From Streptomyces sp. SBT349 (GTDB lineage: Bacteria; Actinomycetota; Actinomycetes; Streptomycetales; Streptomycetaceae), in NCBI RefSeq assembly GCF_001083795.1, contig NZ_LAVK01000040.1:1-32214 (forward strand): a DNA stretch of 32,214 nucleotides. Direction: 5' to 3'. Below are positions 7,756 through 16,605 of this stretch, piece by piece. The notes beneath the pieces are model-generated. The model saw nothing but the letters and a program-made list of their open reading frames with translations. It was not told the origin of the DNA and did no database searches. Position numbers and translations under genes: made by a program. The first letter of the stretch is position 1. The number at the start of each line of letters is the position of its first letter.

Positions 7756-9275
7756 CAGGATCCCTTCCTCAGCAAGAGCCTGGCCTCTCCCGCCGTGATG
7801 ACCGAGCCGGTGACCAGCACCCCGGCCCCGGCGTACTCGTGCTCCTCCTCGGCGAGGGCGATGGCCGCGTCCAGCGCGTCGTCGAGGCGGGGCTCCACCT
7901 GGACGCGGTCCTCGCCGAAGACCTCGACGGCCACGGCCGCGAGGCGGTCGACGTCCATGGCGCGGTGGCTCGCGTTGCGGGTGATCACCACCTCGCTGAA
8001 CACCGGCTCGAACGCCTCCAGCAGGCCCCGCACATCCTTGCCCTCGCTGGCGCCGACCACTCCGATGAGGCGGCTGAAGCCGAACGCCTCGGAGATCCCG
8101 GCCGCGGTGGCCTGGGCGCCCGACGGGTTGTGCGCGGCGTCCAGGACGACCGTCGGACTGGTGCGCACGGTTTCGAGGCGGGCGGGCGAGGTGACGGAGG
8201 CGAAGGCGGAACGGACCACGTCCAGGTCCAGCGTCCCGGTGTCGCGCCCCTCGCCCGCGCCGAAGAACGCCTCGACCGCGGCGAGCGCCACGGCCGCGTT
8301 GTGCGCCATGTGCTCGCCGTACAGCGGCAGGAAGACCTCGGGGTACTCGCCGCCGAGCCCGCGCAGGGTCAGCATCTGCCCGCCGACGGCGACCTCCCGG
8401 GCCAGCACGCCGAACTCCAGGCCCTCCCTGGCGACCGTGGCGTCCACCTCGACGGCCCGGCGCAGCACCACGCCCGCCGCCTCGACGGTCTGCTGGGCGA
8501 GCACCACGCGGGCGTTCTGCTTGACGATCCCGGACTTCTCGACCGCGATCCGCTCCGGCGTGTCGCCGAGCCGCTCGGTGTGGTCGAGGCTGATCGGGGT
8601 GATGACCGCGACCTGGGCGTCGACGACGTTGGTCGCGTCCCAGGTGCCGCCCATGCCGACCTCGACCACCGCGACATCCACGGGAGCGTCGGCGAAGACC
8701 GCGTACGCCATGCCGGTGAGGACCTCGAAGAACGAGAGGCGGTAGCCCTGCTGGGCGTCGACCAGGTCGAGGTAGGGCTTGATGTCCTCGTAGGCGGCGA
8801 CGAAGCGCTCGGCCGGGATGGGGGCGCCGTCCACGCTGATGCGCTCGGTGATGGACTGGACGTGCGGGCTGGCGAACCGGCCGGTGCGCAGCTCGAACGC
8901 GCCGAGCAGCGCCTCGATCATGCGGGCGGTGCTGGTCTTGCCGTTGGTGCCGGTGATGTGGATGGCCGGGTAGGCGCGCTGCGGCTCGCCGAGCACGTCC
9001 ATCAGCGCGCTGATGCGCACCACGGACGGGTCGAGCTTGGTCTCGGGCCAGCGCTTGGCGAGCTCGGTCTCCACCTCGCGCAGCGCGCGGTCGGTCTCCG
9101 GGTCCTCGGGCCGCGCCGGCAGGTCGCCTCCGCGCGGGGGGCCCGCCTGGGCGCGGAGCGTGCGGCTGCCGGCCGCGATGACCGCGAGGTCCGGGTCGCG
9201 GTCGCTCTCCGCGGCGACGATCTCCTCGAAGGGATCGTCGGGATCGGGGGCGCCGGGCGCCGTCTGCTCGCTCAC
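7755..9275 (-). CDS. folC: Folylpolyglutamate synthase / dihydrofolate synthase
   Basis: ATP-dependent Mur-ligase-fold enzyme that adds glutamate to dihydropteroate and extends the gamma-glutamyl tail of folates. The nucleotide-binding loop HITGTNGKTST lies at about residues 106-116. Other Mur-family signatures are VVEVGMGGTWDATNVV, TPISLDHTERLG and VLDAAHNPSGAQA. The 506-residue product carries about 65 acidic residues before the conserved domain, a common actinomycete extension. The GTG at 9273-9275 is preferred because a -10-like TAGACT ends seven bases before it, suggesting a leaderless start; there is no clear ribosome site. Its stop overlaps the DUF4233 start. Confidence 0.95.
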   Translation of the reverse strand: MSEQTAPGAPDPDDPFEEIVAAESDRDPDLAVIAAGSRTLRAQAGPPRGGDLPARPEDPETDRALREVETELAKRWPETKLDPSVVRISALMDVLGEPQRAYPAIHITGTNGKTSTARMIEALLGAFELRTGRFASPHVQSITERISVDGAPIPAERFVAAYEDIKPYLDLVDAQQGYRLSFFEVLTGMAYAVFADAPVDVAVVEVGMGGTWDATNVVDAQVAVITPISLDHTERLGDTPERIAVEKSGIVKQNARVVLAQQTVEAAGVVLRRAVEVDATVAREGLEFGVLAREVAVGGQMLTLRGLGGEYPEVFLPLYGEHMAHNAAVALAAVEAFFGAGEGRDTGTLDLDVVRSAFASVTSPARLETVRTSPTVVLDAAHNPSGAQATAAGISEAFGFSRLIGVVGASEGKDVRGLLEAFEPVFSEVVITRNASHRAMDVDRLAAVAVEVFGEDRVQVEPRLDDALDAAIALAEEEHEYAGAGVLVTGSVITAGEARLLLRKGS

Positions 9276-9282
9276 GGTACCC

Positions 9283-9288
9283 AGTCTA
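9283..9288 (-). promoter_or_regulatory. Predicted -10 element of a leaderless folC promoter
   Basis: Minus-strand TAGACT lies seven bases upstream of the folC GTG, where transcription would start on the initiation codon itself. No Shine-Dalgarno sequence is present. A convincing -35 is not visible. The same hexamer occurs at nearly the same distance before valS. Confidence 0.5.
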
Positions 9289-9290
9289 CG

Positions 9291-9330
9291 GACGCCCCCG
9301 GCCCTCCTCCGACGCCCCCGATCCTCCTCA
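9291..9330. repeat. Imperfect 20-bp tandem repeat across the valS stop
   Basis: GACGCCCCCG followed by a CTCCTC-containing decamer is repeated once (9291-9310 and 9311-9330) with three mismatches. It covers the valS stop codon and fills the upstream side of the folC promoter. It may be a recent slippage duplication. Confidence 0.6.
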
Positions 9331-11967
9331 GGGAAGCCCGGCCAGCTGGTCCTTGATCCGCTGGATATCGGCCTTCGCGGTCTCCCGCCTGGCGCGGATC
9401 TTGTCCACGACGTGGGCGGGGGCCTTGCCGAGGAACGCCTCGTTGCCGAGCTTGGCGCCGGTCTGGGCCAGCTCCTTCTCGGCGGCGGCGAGGTCCTTGG
9501 CCAGGCGCTTGCGCTCGGCCTCGTAGTCGATGGCGCCGGACAGGTCCAGGGCGACACTCGCCCCGGCGACGGGCAGCGTGGCCGTGGCCGCGAAGCCCTC
9601 CCCGGGCGCGGTCAGGCGCAGCAGGGAGCGGACGGCCTCCTCGTGGGAGGCGAGCCCGGTGCCGGAGAGGTCGAGCGTGGCGGGGACGCGCTGGCCCGGC
9701 TGGAGGCCCTGGTCGGCGCGGAAGCGGCGGACCTCGGTGACCAGCTGCCGCACGGCGTCGATCTCGCGCTCGGCCGCCGGGTCGCGGAAGCCGGAGTCCC
9801 GCGGCCAGTCGGCGACGACGACGGACTCCCCCGCGGTCAGCGAGGTCCACAGCTCCTCGGTGACGAACGGCGTCACCGGGTGCAGCAGCCGCAGCGTGAC
9901 GTCCAGGACCTCGCCCAGGACGCGGCGGGCGGCCTCGGCGGCGGGCCCGCCGGCCGCGAACGTCGTCTTGCTCAGCTCGACGTACCAGTCGAAGACCTCG
10001 TCCCAGGCGAAGTGGAACAGCGCGTCGCTGAGCTTGGCGAACTGGAAGTCCTCGTAGTACGCGTCGACTTCGGCGACCACCGCGTTCAGCCGGGAGAGGA
10101 TCCACCGGTCGGTCGGCGACAGCTCCTCCGCGGGCGGCAGCGGCCCTTCGACCGTGGCGCCGTTGAGGAGGGCGAAGCGCGTGGCGTTCCAGATCTTGTT
10201 CGCGAAGTTCCTCGATGCCTGGACCCAGTCCTCGCCGATGGGCACGTCGACGCCGGGGTTGGCGCCGCGGGCCAGGGTGAAGCGGACGGCGTCGGAGCCG
10301 TAGGCGTCCATCCAGTCCAGCGGATCGACCGCGTTCCCGAAGGACTTCGACATCTTCTTGCCGAACTGGTCGCGGACCATGCCGTGCAGGGCGATGGTCG
10401 GGAACGGCGGGACGCCGTCCATCGCGTAGATGCCGAACATCATCATCCGGACGACCCAGAAGAAGAGGATGTCGTAGCCGGTGACCATCACCGCGTTCGG
10501 ATAGAACCGCTCCAGGCTCTCGGTCTTCTCGGGCCAGCCGAGGGTCGAGAACGGCCACAGCGCCGAGGAGAACCAGGTGTCGAGGACGTCGGTCTCCTGG
10601 TGCCACCCCGCGCCGGTGGGCGGCTCCTCGCCGGGGCCGACGCAGACGGTCTCGCCGTCGGGCCCGTACCAGACGGGGATGCGGTGGCCCCACCACAGCT
10701 GGCGCGAGATGCACCAGTCGTGCATGTGGTCGACCCACTCGAAGTACCGGCCGGTCATCTCCTTGGGGTGGAGGGTGACCCGGCCGTCGCGGACCGCGTC
10801 GCCCGCGGCCTTGGCCAGCGGCTCGACCCTGACCCACCACTGCATGGACAGCCGCGGCTCGATGGTGGTCTTGCACCGCGAGCAGTGCCCGACGGCGTGC
10901 CGGTAGGGGCGCTTCTCCTCGACGACGCGCCCCTCGGCGCGCAGCGCGCCGACGACGGCGGACCTGGCCTCCAGGCGGTCGAGCCCCAGGAACGGGCCGT
11001 GCGCGGTGATGACCGCGTGCTCGTCCATGACCGTGAGCTGGGGCAGGCCGTGGCGCCTGCCGATCTCGAAGTCGTTGGGGTCGTGGGCCGGGGTGACCTT
11101 GACCGCGCCGGTGCCGAACTCCGGGTCGACGTGCTCGTCGGCGACGACGGGGATCGACCGGTCGGTCAGCGGCAGCCTGATCTCGCGGCCGACGAGGTGG
11201 CGGTAGCGCGGGTCGTCGGGGTGGACGGCCACGGCGGTGTCGCCGAGCATCGTCTCGGCGCGCGTGGTCGCGACGACGACGGTGTCCTCGGCGGTCTCGC
11301 CCTCGCCGTACCGGATGGAGACGAGCTCGCCGTCGTCCTCCTGGTACTCGACCTCGATGTCCGAGATGGCGGTCAGGCAGCGGGGGCACCAGTTGATGAT
11401 GCGCTCGGCGCGGTAGATCAGGCCGTCGTCGTAGAGCCGCTTGAAGATCGTCCTGACGGCCTGGGAGAGGCCCTCGTCCATGGTGAAGCGCTCGCGGGAC
11501 CAGTCGACGCCGTCGCCCAGGCGCCGCATCTGCCCGGAGATCTGCCCGCCGGACTCCTCCTTCCAGCGCCAGACGCGCTCGACGAACGCCTCCCTGCCCA
11601 GGTCGTGCCGGGACGTGCCCTCCTTGCCGAGCTCGCGCTCCACCACGTTCTGCGTGGCGATCCCGGCGTGGTCCATGCCGGGCTGCCACAGCGCCTCGAA
11701 CCCCTGCATCCGCTTGCGGCGGACGAGGGCGTCGATCAGCGTGTGCTCGAAGGCGTGGCCCAGGTGGAGACTGCCGGTGACGTTGGGCGGGGGAATGACG
11801 ATCGCGAAGGGATCTTTCTCGCTTTTCGCGTGCGCCGCGAAATAGCCGCGCTCCACCCAGCGCTCGTACAGCTTCCCCTCTACATCGGCCGGTGTGTACT
11901 GCGTCGGCAGGTCTGCGGGGGCGCTGCGTGGCCCGGTCTGAGCGGGCGGCTGGGTGTTCTCGGTCAC
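9328..11967 (-). CDS. valS: Valine--tRNA ligase
   Basis: Class I aminoacyl-tRNA synthetase that charges tRNA-Val and edits mis-activated threonine. The 879-residue product has the HIGH-type motif HLGH (68-71), the CP1 editing domain with [14 protein letters not shown] (about 233-246) and [15 protein letters not shown] (about 285-299), and KMSKS (538-542). The C-terminal 65 residues form the Val-specific basic coiled-coil arm ([20 protein letters not shown]). WCPRC (193-197) and HCSRC (361-365) Cys pairs are present. The GTG start at 11965-11967 has no ribosome site but a TAGACT -10 six bases upstream, so it is probably leaderless. folC starts 52 nt after its stop from an apparently separate promoter. 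Confidence 0.97.
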   Translation of the reverse strand: MTENTQPPAQTGPRSAPADLPTQYTPADVEGKLYERWVERGYFAAHAKSEKDPFAIVIPPPNVTGSLHLGHAFEHTLIDALVRRKRMQGFEALWQPGMDHAGIATQNVVERELGKEGTSRHDLGREAFVERVWRWKEESGGQISGQMRRLGDGVDWSRERFTMDEGLSQAVRTIFKRLYDDGLIYRAERIINWCPRCLTAISDIEVEYQEDDGELVSIRYGEGETAEDTVVVATTRAETMLGDTAVAVHPDDPRYRHLVGREIRLPLTDRSIPVVADEHVDPEFGTGAVKVTPAHDPNDFEIGRRHGLPQLTVMDEHAVITAHGPFLGLDRLEARSAVVGALRAEGRVVEEKRPYRHAVGHCSRCKTTIEPRLSMQWWVRVEPLAKAAGDAVRDGRVTLHPKEMTGRYFEWVDHMHDWCISRQLWWGHRIPVWYGPDGETVCVGPGEEPPTGAGWHQETDVLDTWFSSALWPFSTLGWPEKTESLERFYPNAVMVTGYDILFFWVVRMMMFGIYAMDGVPPFPTIALHGMVRDQFGKKMSKSFGNAVDPLDWMDAYGSDAVRFTLARGANPGVDVPIGEDWVQASRNFANKIWNATRFALLNGATVEGPLPPAEELSPTDRWILSRLNAVVAEVDAYYEDFQFAKLSDALFHFAWDEVFDWYVELSKTTFAAGGPAAEAARRVLGEVLDVTLRLLHPVTPFVTEELWTSLTAGESVVVADWPRDSGFRDPAAEREIDAVRQLVTEVRRFRADQGLQPGQRVPATLDLSGTGLASHEEAVRSLLRLTAPGEGFAATATLPVAGASVALDLSGAIDYEAERKRLAKDLAAAEKELAQTGAKLGNEAFLGKAPAHVVDKIRARRETAKADIQRIKDQLAGLP

Positions 11968-11973
11968 GGCGCA

Positions 11974-11979
11974 AGTCTA
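11974..11979 (-). promoter_or_regulatory. Predicted -10 element of a leaderless valS promoter
   Basis: Minus-strand TAGACT ends six bases before the valS GTG start codon, placing the expected first transcribed base at the start codon. The stretch between (TGCGCC) cannot act as a ribosome site. TTGAGA at 11997-11992 is only 12 bases away, too close to be a standard -35. Confidence 0.5.
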
Positions 11980-12004
11980 CGAGGCGAGATGTCTCAACTT
12001 CGAA

Positions 12005-12039
12005 TCGGATTGCGTGCGCGGTCCTTTGAGGCAATCCGA
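12005..12039. repeat. 9-bp inverted repeat in the valS / membrane-protein divergent promoter region
   Basis: TCGGATTGC (12005-12013) and its exact complement GCAATCCGA (12031-12039) are separated by 17 bases. The dyad lies just upstream of the predicted valS -10 and about 70 bases upstream of the divergent gene. A dimeric regulator site controlling one or both genes is a reasonable guess. It is not a recognisable T-box or known riboswitch. Confidence 0.5.
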
Positions 12040-12108
12040 GTACCCCAGGATGATCGTTCGAGCCGCATTCCGCACGCGCTCGCGCTTGCTTGTTTCCAGG
12101 GGGACTTC

Positions 12109-13158
12109 GTGAGTTACCACCAGCAGGGCCCTTACGGCCCTCCACCACCCGCGCCCGCGCACGGGGGCCCGATGCCGCACGGCGGGCCGGGCTACGGCTA
12201 TCCGCGGCAGCAGCCGGCACCGTACGGCGGGCAGCCCGCGGGCCCCGGCGGGTACCCGGGACAGCCGGGGTACCCGGGACAGCCGCCCTACGGTCCCGGC
12301 GGCCCCATGCCCCCCGGCGCGAGGAACAGGAACGGCCTGGTCCTCGGGGGTGCCGTCGTCGCGCTCGCGGCCATCGGCGGGGTGCTGTTCCTCACCCTCG
12401 GCGGTGACGACGGCGGCGTCTCGGACGACGGCAAGCAGTACAGCCTGTCCGCGCCGGCGACGATCGCCGGCCTCACCTTCCAGTTCGACATGGGCACGGT
12501 CTTCTCCGAGTCCCAGGCCGACGGTCTGGGCGTGACGACCGCGGGCGACGCCAGCGGCATCTACCGCTCCGACGCCCCCACCGGGGAGGGGGCCGTGGGC
12601 CAGATCCAGTACGCCGGGCTCTGGGGCGGCGTCGAGGACCCGGAGGCGGCCGTGGACGCGTTCTTCTCCTCGGGCGCCGGCTCCTACGGGGAAGGCGGCA
12701 CGACGCGGCTGGCGGGCGAGGTCCGCTCGGTGTCCCCGGACGGCCTGGACAACGCGGTCATGAAGTGCCAGATGGTCGAGGTCATCGAGCCGGTTCCGGG
12801 CTACAGCGCCCAGGCCCCGCTGTGCGCGTGGGCGGACTTCGACACGTTCGCCTTCGTGCTCGCCGACCGGAACCTGGACGACGAGGGCGGGGACGTCGCC
12901 GAGGGCCTGTCGATCGACGTCGGCGCCGACTTCGCCGCCCAGGTGCGGGAGGCGGCGGTCCAGGAGGTGCCCGGCGGCGAGGGCGGCACGAGCGGCGGCG
13001 AGGAAGTCCCGGACGAGGGCGGCCCGTTCGGGGACTCGGGCGGCGGCGAACTCCCCGAGGACCTGGAGATTCCCGGTCCGAGCCTCGACTCCGGCGGCCT
13101 GTCGGCGGGTTCGGGTATGCCGGAGGATCTGGAGATTCCGCCGCCCAGCTTCGACTGA
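12109..13158 (+). CDS. Single-pass membrane protein with Pro/Gly/Tyr-rich N-terminus, paralogue 1
   Basis: I do not recognise a named family. The 349-residue product begins with about 72 cytoplasmic residues made of PYGG, YPGQPG and similar Gly/Pro/Gln/Tyr repeats. Then come Arg/Asn residues, one membrane segment (about 76-97), and an acidic extracytoplasmic domain. That domain contains GLWGGVEDPEAAVDAFF (about 170-186) and two cysteines, Cys220 and Cys239, in MKCQ and APLCAWAD contexts. The tail carries two copies of a PEDLEIP element. The GTG at 12109-12111 has AGGGGGAC just upstream; the frame is open far upstream but only as antisense to valS. A paralogue follows after 112 nt. The Cys pair and outside location suggest a disulfide-stabilised wall or sensing domain; function is unknown. 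Confidence 0.85.
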   Translation: MSYHQQGPYGPPPPAPAHGGPMPHGGPGYGYPRQQPAPYGGQPAGPGGYPGQPGYPGQPPYGPGGPMPPGARNRNGLVLGGAVVALAAIGGVLFLTLGGDDGGVSDDGKQYSLSAPATIAGLTFQFDMGTVFSESQADGLGVTTAGDASGIYRSDAPTGEGAVGQIQYAGLWGGVEDPEAAVDAFFSSGAGSYGEGGTTRLAGEVRSVSPDGLDNAVMKCQMVEVIEPVPGYSAQAPLCAWADFDTFAFVLADRNLDDEGGDVAEGLSIDVGADFAAQVREAAVQEVPGGEGGTSGGEEVPDEGGPFGDSGGGELPEDLEIPGPSLDSGGLSAGSGMPEDLEIPPPSFD

Positions 13159-13270
13159 GCGCGCCTTCCCCGAATCGATCCCATGCGGCGGACGAATGTA
13201 CATCACGGCATCTCGTCCGACAGGATGTGTGCGGTAATGCGTATGTTCAGTTCCTCAAAGGGGAAGCAGT

Positions 13271-14290
13271 ATGAGTCACAACCAGCCGGGCCCATACGGT
13301 CAACCTGGCCAGCCCGGCCCGTACGGGGGACAGCCGCCTCAGGGTCCGCCACCCGGCGGCGGCGGCCCCTACGGTCAGGGCGGGGCGCCGGGCTCCCCGG
13401 GCTACGGATTTCCGCAGCAGCCAGGACCGCCGGCGCCGCCCCAGGGCGCGCCCTACGGCCAGCCGCAGGCTCCCGGCCCCTACCAGGGGGCCCCCGGCGG
13501 CGGGTACGGACAGCAGCCGCCGCCTCCCGGCCAGTACCCGGGGCAGGGCGGATACCCGGGCGGACCGCCTCCCGCCGGGGGGTCGGGCAAGAAGACGCCC
13601 CTCATCGTGATCGCGGTCGTGGTGGCGCTCGCGGTGATCGGCGGAGGCGCGTTCTTCCTGCTGAGCGGCGACGAGAGCAGCGGCCCGAGCGACGACGGCA
13701 CGGTGTACACCATCGCCCTGCCGGACAGCAGCGGTGACTTCACGCGCGCCCCCGACCAGGAGGGCATGGACATGCCCACCGCGGAGGAGCAGGCCGAGAT
13801 CGGTCTCCAGAACATGGAGGGCGAGAGCGGGATGTACGCCAACTTCGACACCAACGCCGAGATGCCCGAGCCGGGTGGCACGGTGGCGATCGTGGGCGGC
13901 ATGTGGGGCGAGGTCCCCGACCCCGAGGCGGGTGTGGACGGGCTGTTCGGCCTGGCGGCCGAGGAGGCCAGGGCCGGCGACTCCGAGATGGAGCTGGTCG
14001 GCGAGCCGAGCGACTTCTCGGACGGCGACGCCTACGTCAAGTGCCAGACCGCGCGCGGCACCGAGCCGGACCCGACCTTCGGGTACGTGATCGAGGCCCC
14101 GGTGTGCGTGTGGGCCGACTACAGCACCATGGGCGTCACGCTCTTCCAGCAGATGCCGGAGTTCCCCGCGGACTTCGACCCCAACGCGGAGGAGATGCCG
14201 GAGATGAGCGCCCCCGAGCCGATGAGCATGGACGAGGCGGCGACCATCACCAAGCAGTTCCGCGCGGACTCCGTGGTGGAGGCCGGGTGA
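13271..14290 (+). CDS. Single-pass membrane protein with Pro/Gly/Gln-rich N-terminus, paralogue 2
   Basis: 339 residues with the same architecture as the preceding gene: a 105-residue cytoplasmic tail of QPGPYG-type repeats, a GSGKK basic anchor, one membrane segment (about 109-132), then an acidic outer domain. Shared with paralogue 1 are SDDG followed by Tyr just after the membrane, GMWGEVPDPEAGVDGLF (about 210-226), and two cysteines, Cys258 (VKCQ) and Cys279 (APVCVWAD). It lacks the PEDLEIP C-terminal repeats and instead ends in a Met/Glu/Pro-rich stretch. ATG at 13271 follows AAAGGGGAAG. The pair probably arose by tandem duplication and then diverged. A strong terminator follows. Confidence 0.85.
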   Translation: MSHNQPGPYGQPGQPGPYGGQPPQGPPPGGGGPYGQGGAPGSPGYGFPQQPGPPAPPQGAPYGQPQAPGPYQGAPGGGYGQQPPPPGQYPGQGGYPGGPPPAGGSGKKTPLIVIAVVVALAVIGGGAFFLLSGDESSGPSDDGTVYTIALPDSSGDFTRAPDQEGMDMPTAEEQAEIGLQNMEGESGMYANFDTNAEMPEPGGTVAIVGGMWGEVPDPEAGVDGLFGLAAEEARAGDSEMELVGEPSDFSDGDAYVKCQTARGTEPDPTFGYVIEAPVCVWADYSTMGVTLFQQMPEFPADFDPNAEEMPEMSAPEPMSMDEAATITKQFRADSVVEAG

Positions 14291-14326
14291 CCTCGCCCGC
14301 CGGGAACGCCTGAGACACCACGCGAA

Positions 14327-14360
14327 GGGGCCCGGACCGGTCACGACCGGTCCGGGCCCC
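14327..14360. terminator. Bidirectional intrinsic terminator between paralogue 2 and clpX
   Basis: A perfect 15-bp stem (GGGGCCCGGACCGGT at 14327-14341, complement at 14346-14360) with a CACG loop lies between converging genes. It is GC-rich without a long U-run, as is usual for actinomycete terminators. Confidence 0.85.
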
Positions 14361-14406
14361 TCACGTCTGTTCCGCCGCGCTGTCCCGCCGCGCTGTCCCG
14401 CTCCGC

Positions 14407-15705
14407 TCAGGCGGTCTTCTCGTGCGGCGGGGCGGTGGTGCCCCGCTGCTTGGTCAGCCGGGAGCGCGGGACGAGCGTCGGGTTCACATTGGAACGGACC
14501 ACGTCCTCGGTGATCAGCACCTGGCCGACGTCCTGGCGGGAGGGCACCTCGTACATCACCGACATCAGGACCTCCTCCATGATCGCGCGGAGGCCGCGGG
14601 CGCCGGTCCCCCGCAGGATCGCCTGGTCGGCGATGGCCTCCAGCGCCGGGAGGTCGAATTCCAGCTCGACGCCGTCCAGCTCGAAGAGCCGCTGGTACTG
14701 CTTGACCAGCGCGTTCTTCGGCTCGATCAGGATGCGCAGCAGCGCCTCCTGGTCCAGGTTGTGCACGGAGGTGATCACCGGGAGGCGGCCGATGAACTCC
14801 GGGATCATGCCGTACTTGACCAGGTCCTCGGGCAGCGCGTCCCTGAGGAGCTGAGCGGTGTCCCGGTCGCGCTTGGAGCGGATGTCCGCGCCGAAGCCGA
14901 TGCCGCGGGCGCCCGACCTGGCGCGGATGATCTCGTCGAGACCGGCGAAGGCGCCGCCCACGATGAACAGCACGTTCGAGGTGTCGATCTGGAGGAACTC
15001 CTGGTGCGGGTGCTTGCGCCCGCCCTGCGGCGGCACCGCGGCCGTCGTGCCCTCCAGGATCTTCAGCAGCGCCTGCTGCACGCCCTCGCCCGAGACATCG
15101 CGGGTGATCGACGGGTTCTCGCTCTTGCGGGCCACCTTGTCGATCTCGTCGATGTAGATGATCCCCTGCTCGGCCTTCTTGATGTCGTAGTCAGCGGCCT
15201 GGATGAGCTTGAGCAGGATGTTCTCGACGTCCTCGCCCACGTACCCCGCCTCGGTGAGGGCGGTGGCGTCGGTGATGGCGAACGGGACGTTCAGCATGCG
15301 GGCGAGCGTCTGGGCCAGCAGCGTCTTCCCGGAGCCGGTGGGGCCGAGGAGGAGGATGTTGGACTTGCCGACCTCGATCTCCTCGTCGCGCGACTGCCCC
15401 GAGTCCTCGCTGGCGCGCACGCGCTTGTAGTGGTTGTACACGGCGACGGAAAGCGCCTTCTTGGCGTCCTCCTGGCCGACCACATAACCTTCCAGGAAAT
15501 CGTAGATCTCCCGCGGCTTGGGGAGCTCGCTCAGATCCGAGTCGGGCGACTCGGCGAGCTCCTCCTCGATGATCTCGTTGCAGAGATCAATGCACTCGTC
15601 GCAGATGTAGACCCCCGGGCCTGCGATGAGCTTCTTCACCTGTTTCTGGCTCTTGCCACAGAATGAGCACTTGAGCAGATCGCCGCCGTCACCGATGCGT
15701 GCCAC
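14407..15705 (-). CDS. clpX: ATP-dependent Clp protease ATP-binding subunit ClpX
   Basis: AAA+ unfoldase that feeds substrates to ClpP. 432 residues. The N-terminal C4 zinc domain has Cys13, Cys16, Cys35 and Cys38. Walker A GPTGSGKT is at 121-128, Walker B IIYIDEID at 182-189, and the ClpP-docking IGF tripeptide is in [10 protein letters not shown] near 280. Sensor and arginine-finger regions ([23 protein letters not shown]) are intact. The GTG at 15703-15705 has AAGGGGAAG upstream. It lies 189 nt after clpP2 with a hairpin between, so it is probably not simply co-transcribed with the clpP pair. Confidence 0.97.
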   Translation of the reverse strand: MARIGDGGDLLKCSFCGKSQKQVKKLIAGPGVYICDECIDLCNEIIEEELAESPDSDLSELPKPREIYDFLEGYVVGQEDAKKALSVAVYNHYKRVRASEDSGQSRDEEIEVGKSNILLLGPTGSGKTLLAQTLARMLNVPFAITDATALTEAGYVGEDVENILLKLIQAADYDIKKAEQGIIYIDEIDKVARKSENPSITRDVSGEGVQQALLKILEGTTAAVPPQGGRKHPHQEFLQIDTSNVLFIVGGAFAGLDEIIRARSGARGIGFGADIRSKRDRDTAQLLRDALPEDLVKYGMIPEFIGRLPVITSVHNLDQEALLRILIEPKNALVKQYQRLFELDGVELEFDLPALEAIADQAILRGTGARGLRAIMEEVLMSVMYEVPSRQDVGQVLITEDVVRSNVNPTLVPRSRLTKQRGTTAPPHEKTA

Positions 15706-15800
15706 GAGGTGCTTCCCCTTCGCCTGCGCACCGCCGGGAGACGGTGCACTGATGCTTGCTGAAGACGACGGTACCTTGTCGCCGCGGCGGAATGGCCCCC

Positions 15801-15839
15801 CTTGACGGGAATCCCCCTCCGCGGGGCCTTCCCGTCAAG
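15801..15839 (-). terminator. Hairpin between clpP2 and clpX
   Basis: CTTGACGGGAA (15801-15811) and TTCCCGTCAAG (15829-15839) form a perfect 11-bp stem. The 17-base loop contains a further CCCC/GGGG pairing. It lies 56-94 bases beyond the clpP2 stop on the transcribed strand and well before clpX, consistent with a terminator or attenuator that separates clpX expression from clpP1P2. Confidence 0.7.
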
Positions 15840-15894
15840 AGTGGGTGGCCGGTCGTCCTCTTGCGTTGTCCTGTCGGGTGGTGCAGGTGACGCC

Positions 15895-16545
15895 TCAATC
15901 GGCCGTCGATGTGCGAGTCGTCACAATCTGGTCGATCAGACCGTATTCCACGGCGTCGGCGGCCGTGAGGATCTTGTCCCGCTCGATGTCGTCGCTGATC
16001 TGCTCGATCGGGCGCGTGGAGTGCTTCGCCAGCATCTCCTCGAGCTGGGTACGCATCCGCTGCACCTCGCGGGCGGCGATCTCCAGGTCGGAGACCTGAC
16101 CGCGACCGGTCTCGGTGTAGGGCTGGTGGATGAGGATCCTGGCGTTCGGCAGGGCCATCCGCTTGCCCCGGGTGCCGGCCGCGAGCAGCACGGCCGCGGC
16201 GGAGGCCGCCTGGCCCATGCAGACCGTCTGGATGTCCGGCTTCACGAACTCCATGGTGTCGTAGATCGCGGTGAGCGCGGTGAACGAGCCACCCGGGCTG
16301 TTGATGTAGATCTGGATGTCGCGATCCGGGTCCATCGACTCCAGGCAGAGCAGTTGGGCCATGACGTCGTTGGCCGACGCGTCGTCGATCTGCACCCCGA
16401 GGAAGATCACGCGCTCCTCGAAGAGCTTCGCGTACGGGTCGTACTCGCGCACACCCTGTGAGGTGCGCTCCACGAAGCGTGGGATCACATACCGGGACTC
16501 GGCCGGGAGCTTGTCGTAGAGGCTGGAGCCGGGAAAGGAGTTCAT
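15895..16545 (-). CDS. clpP2: ATP-dependent Clp protease proteolytic subunit ClpP2
   Basis: Serine protease subunit of the mixed ClpP1P2 tetradecamer. The 216-residue product has the triad Ser115 (MGQAAS), His140 (ILIHQP) and Asp190 (ERDKIL). The oligomer-facing [18 protein letters not shown] segment is at about 81-98. The N-terminal extension of about 35 residues before the core resembles the propeptide of actinomycete ClpP2. ATG at 16543-16545 with AAGGCGG upstream. It follows clpP1 by 60 nt, so the two form an operon. Confidence 0.96.
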   Translation of the reverse strand: MNSFPGSSLYDKLPAESRYVIPRFVERTSQGVREYDPYAKLFEERVIFLGVQIDDASANDVMAQLLCLESMDPDRDIQIYINSPGGSFTALTAIYDTMEFVKPDIQTVCMGQAASAAAVLLAAGTRGKRMALPNARILIHQPYTETGRGQVSDLEIAAREVQRMRTQLEEMLAKHSTRPIEQISDDIERDKILTAADAVEYGLIDQIVTTRTSTAD

Positions 16546-16605
16546 GGGGTGTGTACCGCCTTGGTATGGGGCTTGTCTGCGTGGACGGGGGCCGGGGCGA
16601 GGGGC

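Noticed and set aside
11968..12108. T-box or other tRNA-sensing leader for valS
   Set aside because: No T-box sequence or specifier stem is visible, and the apparent leaderless start leaves no transcript leader on the valS side.
12124..12330. Short Gly/Pro/Tyr codon repeats in the two membrane-protein genes as a CRISPR or DNA repeat array
   Set aside because: The repetition is at the protein level with variable codons and spacing; there are no constant repeats with unique spacers.
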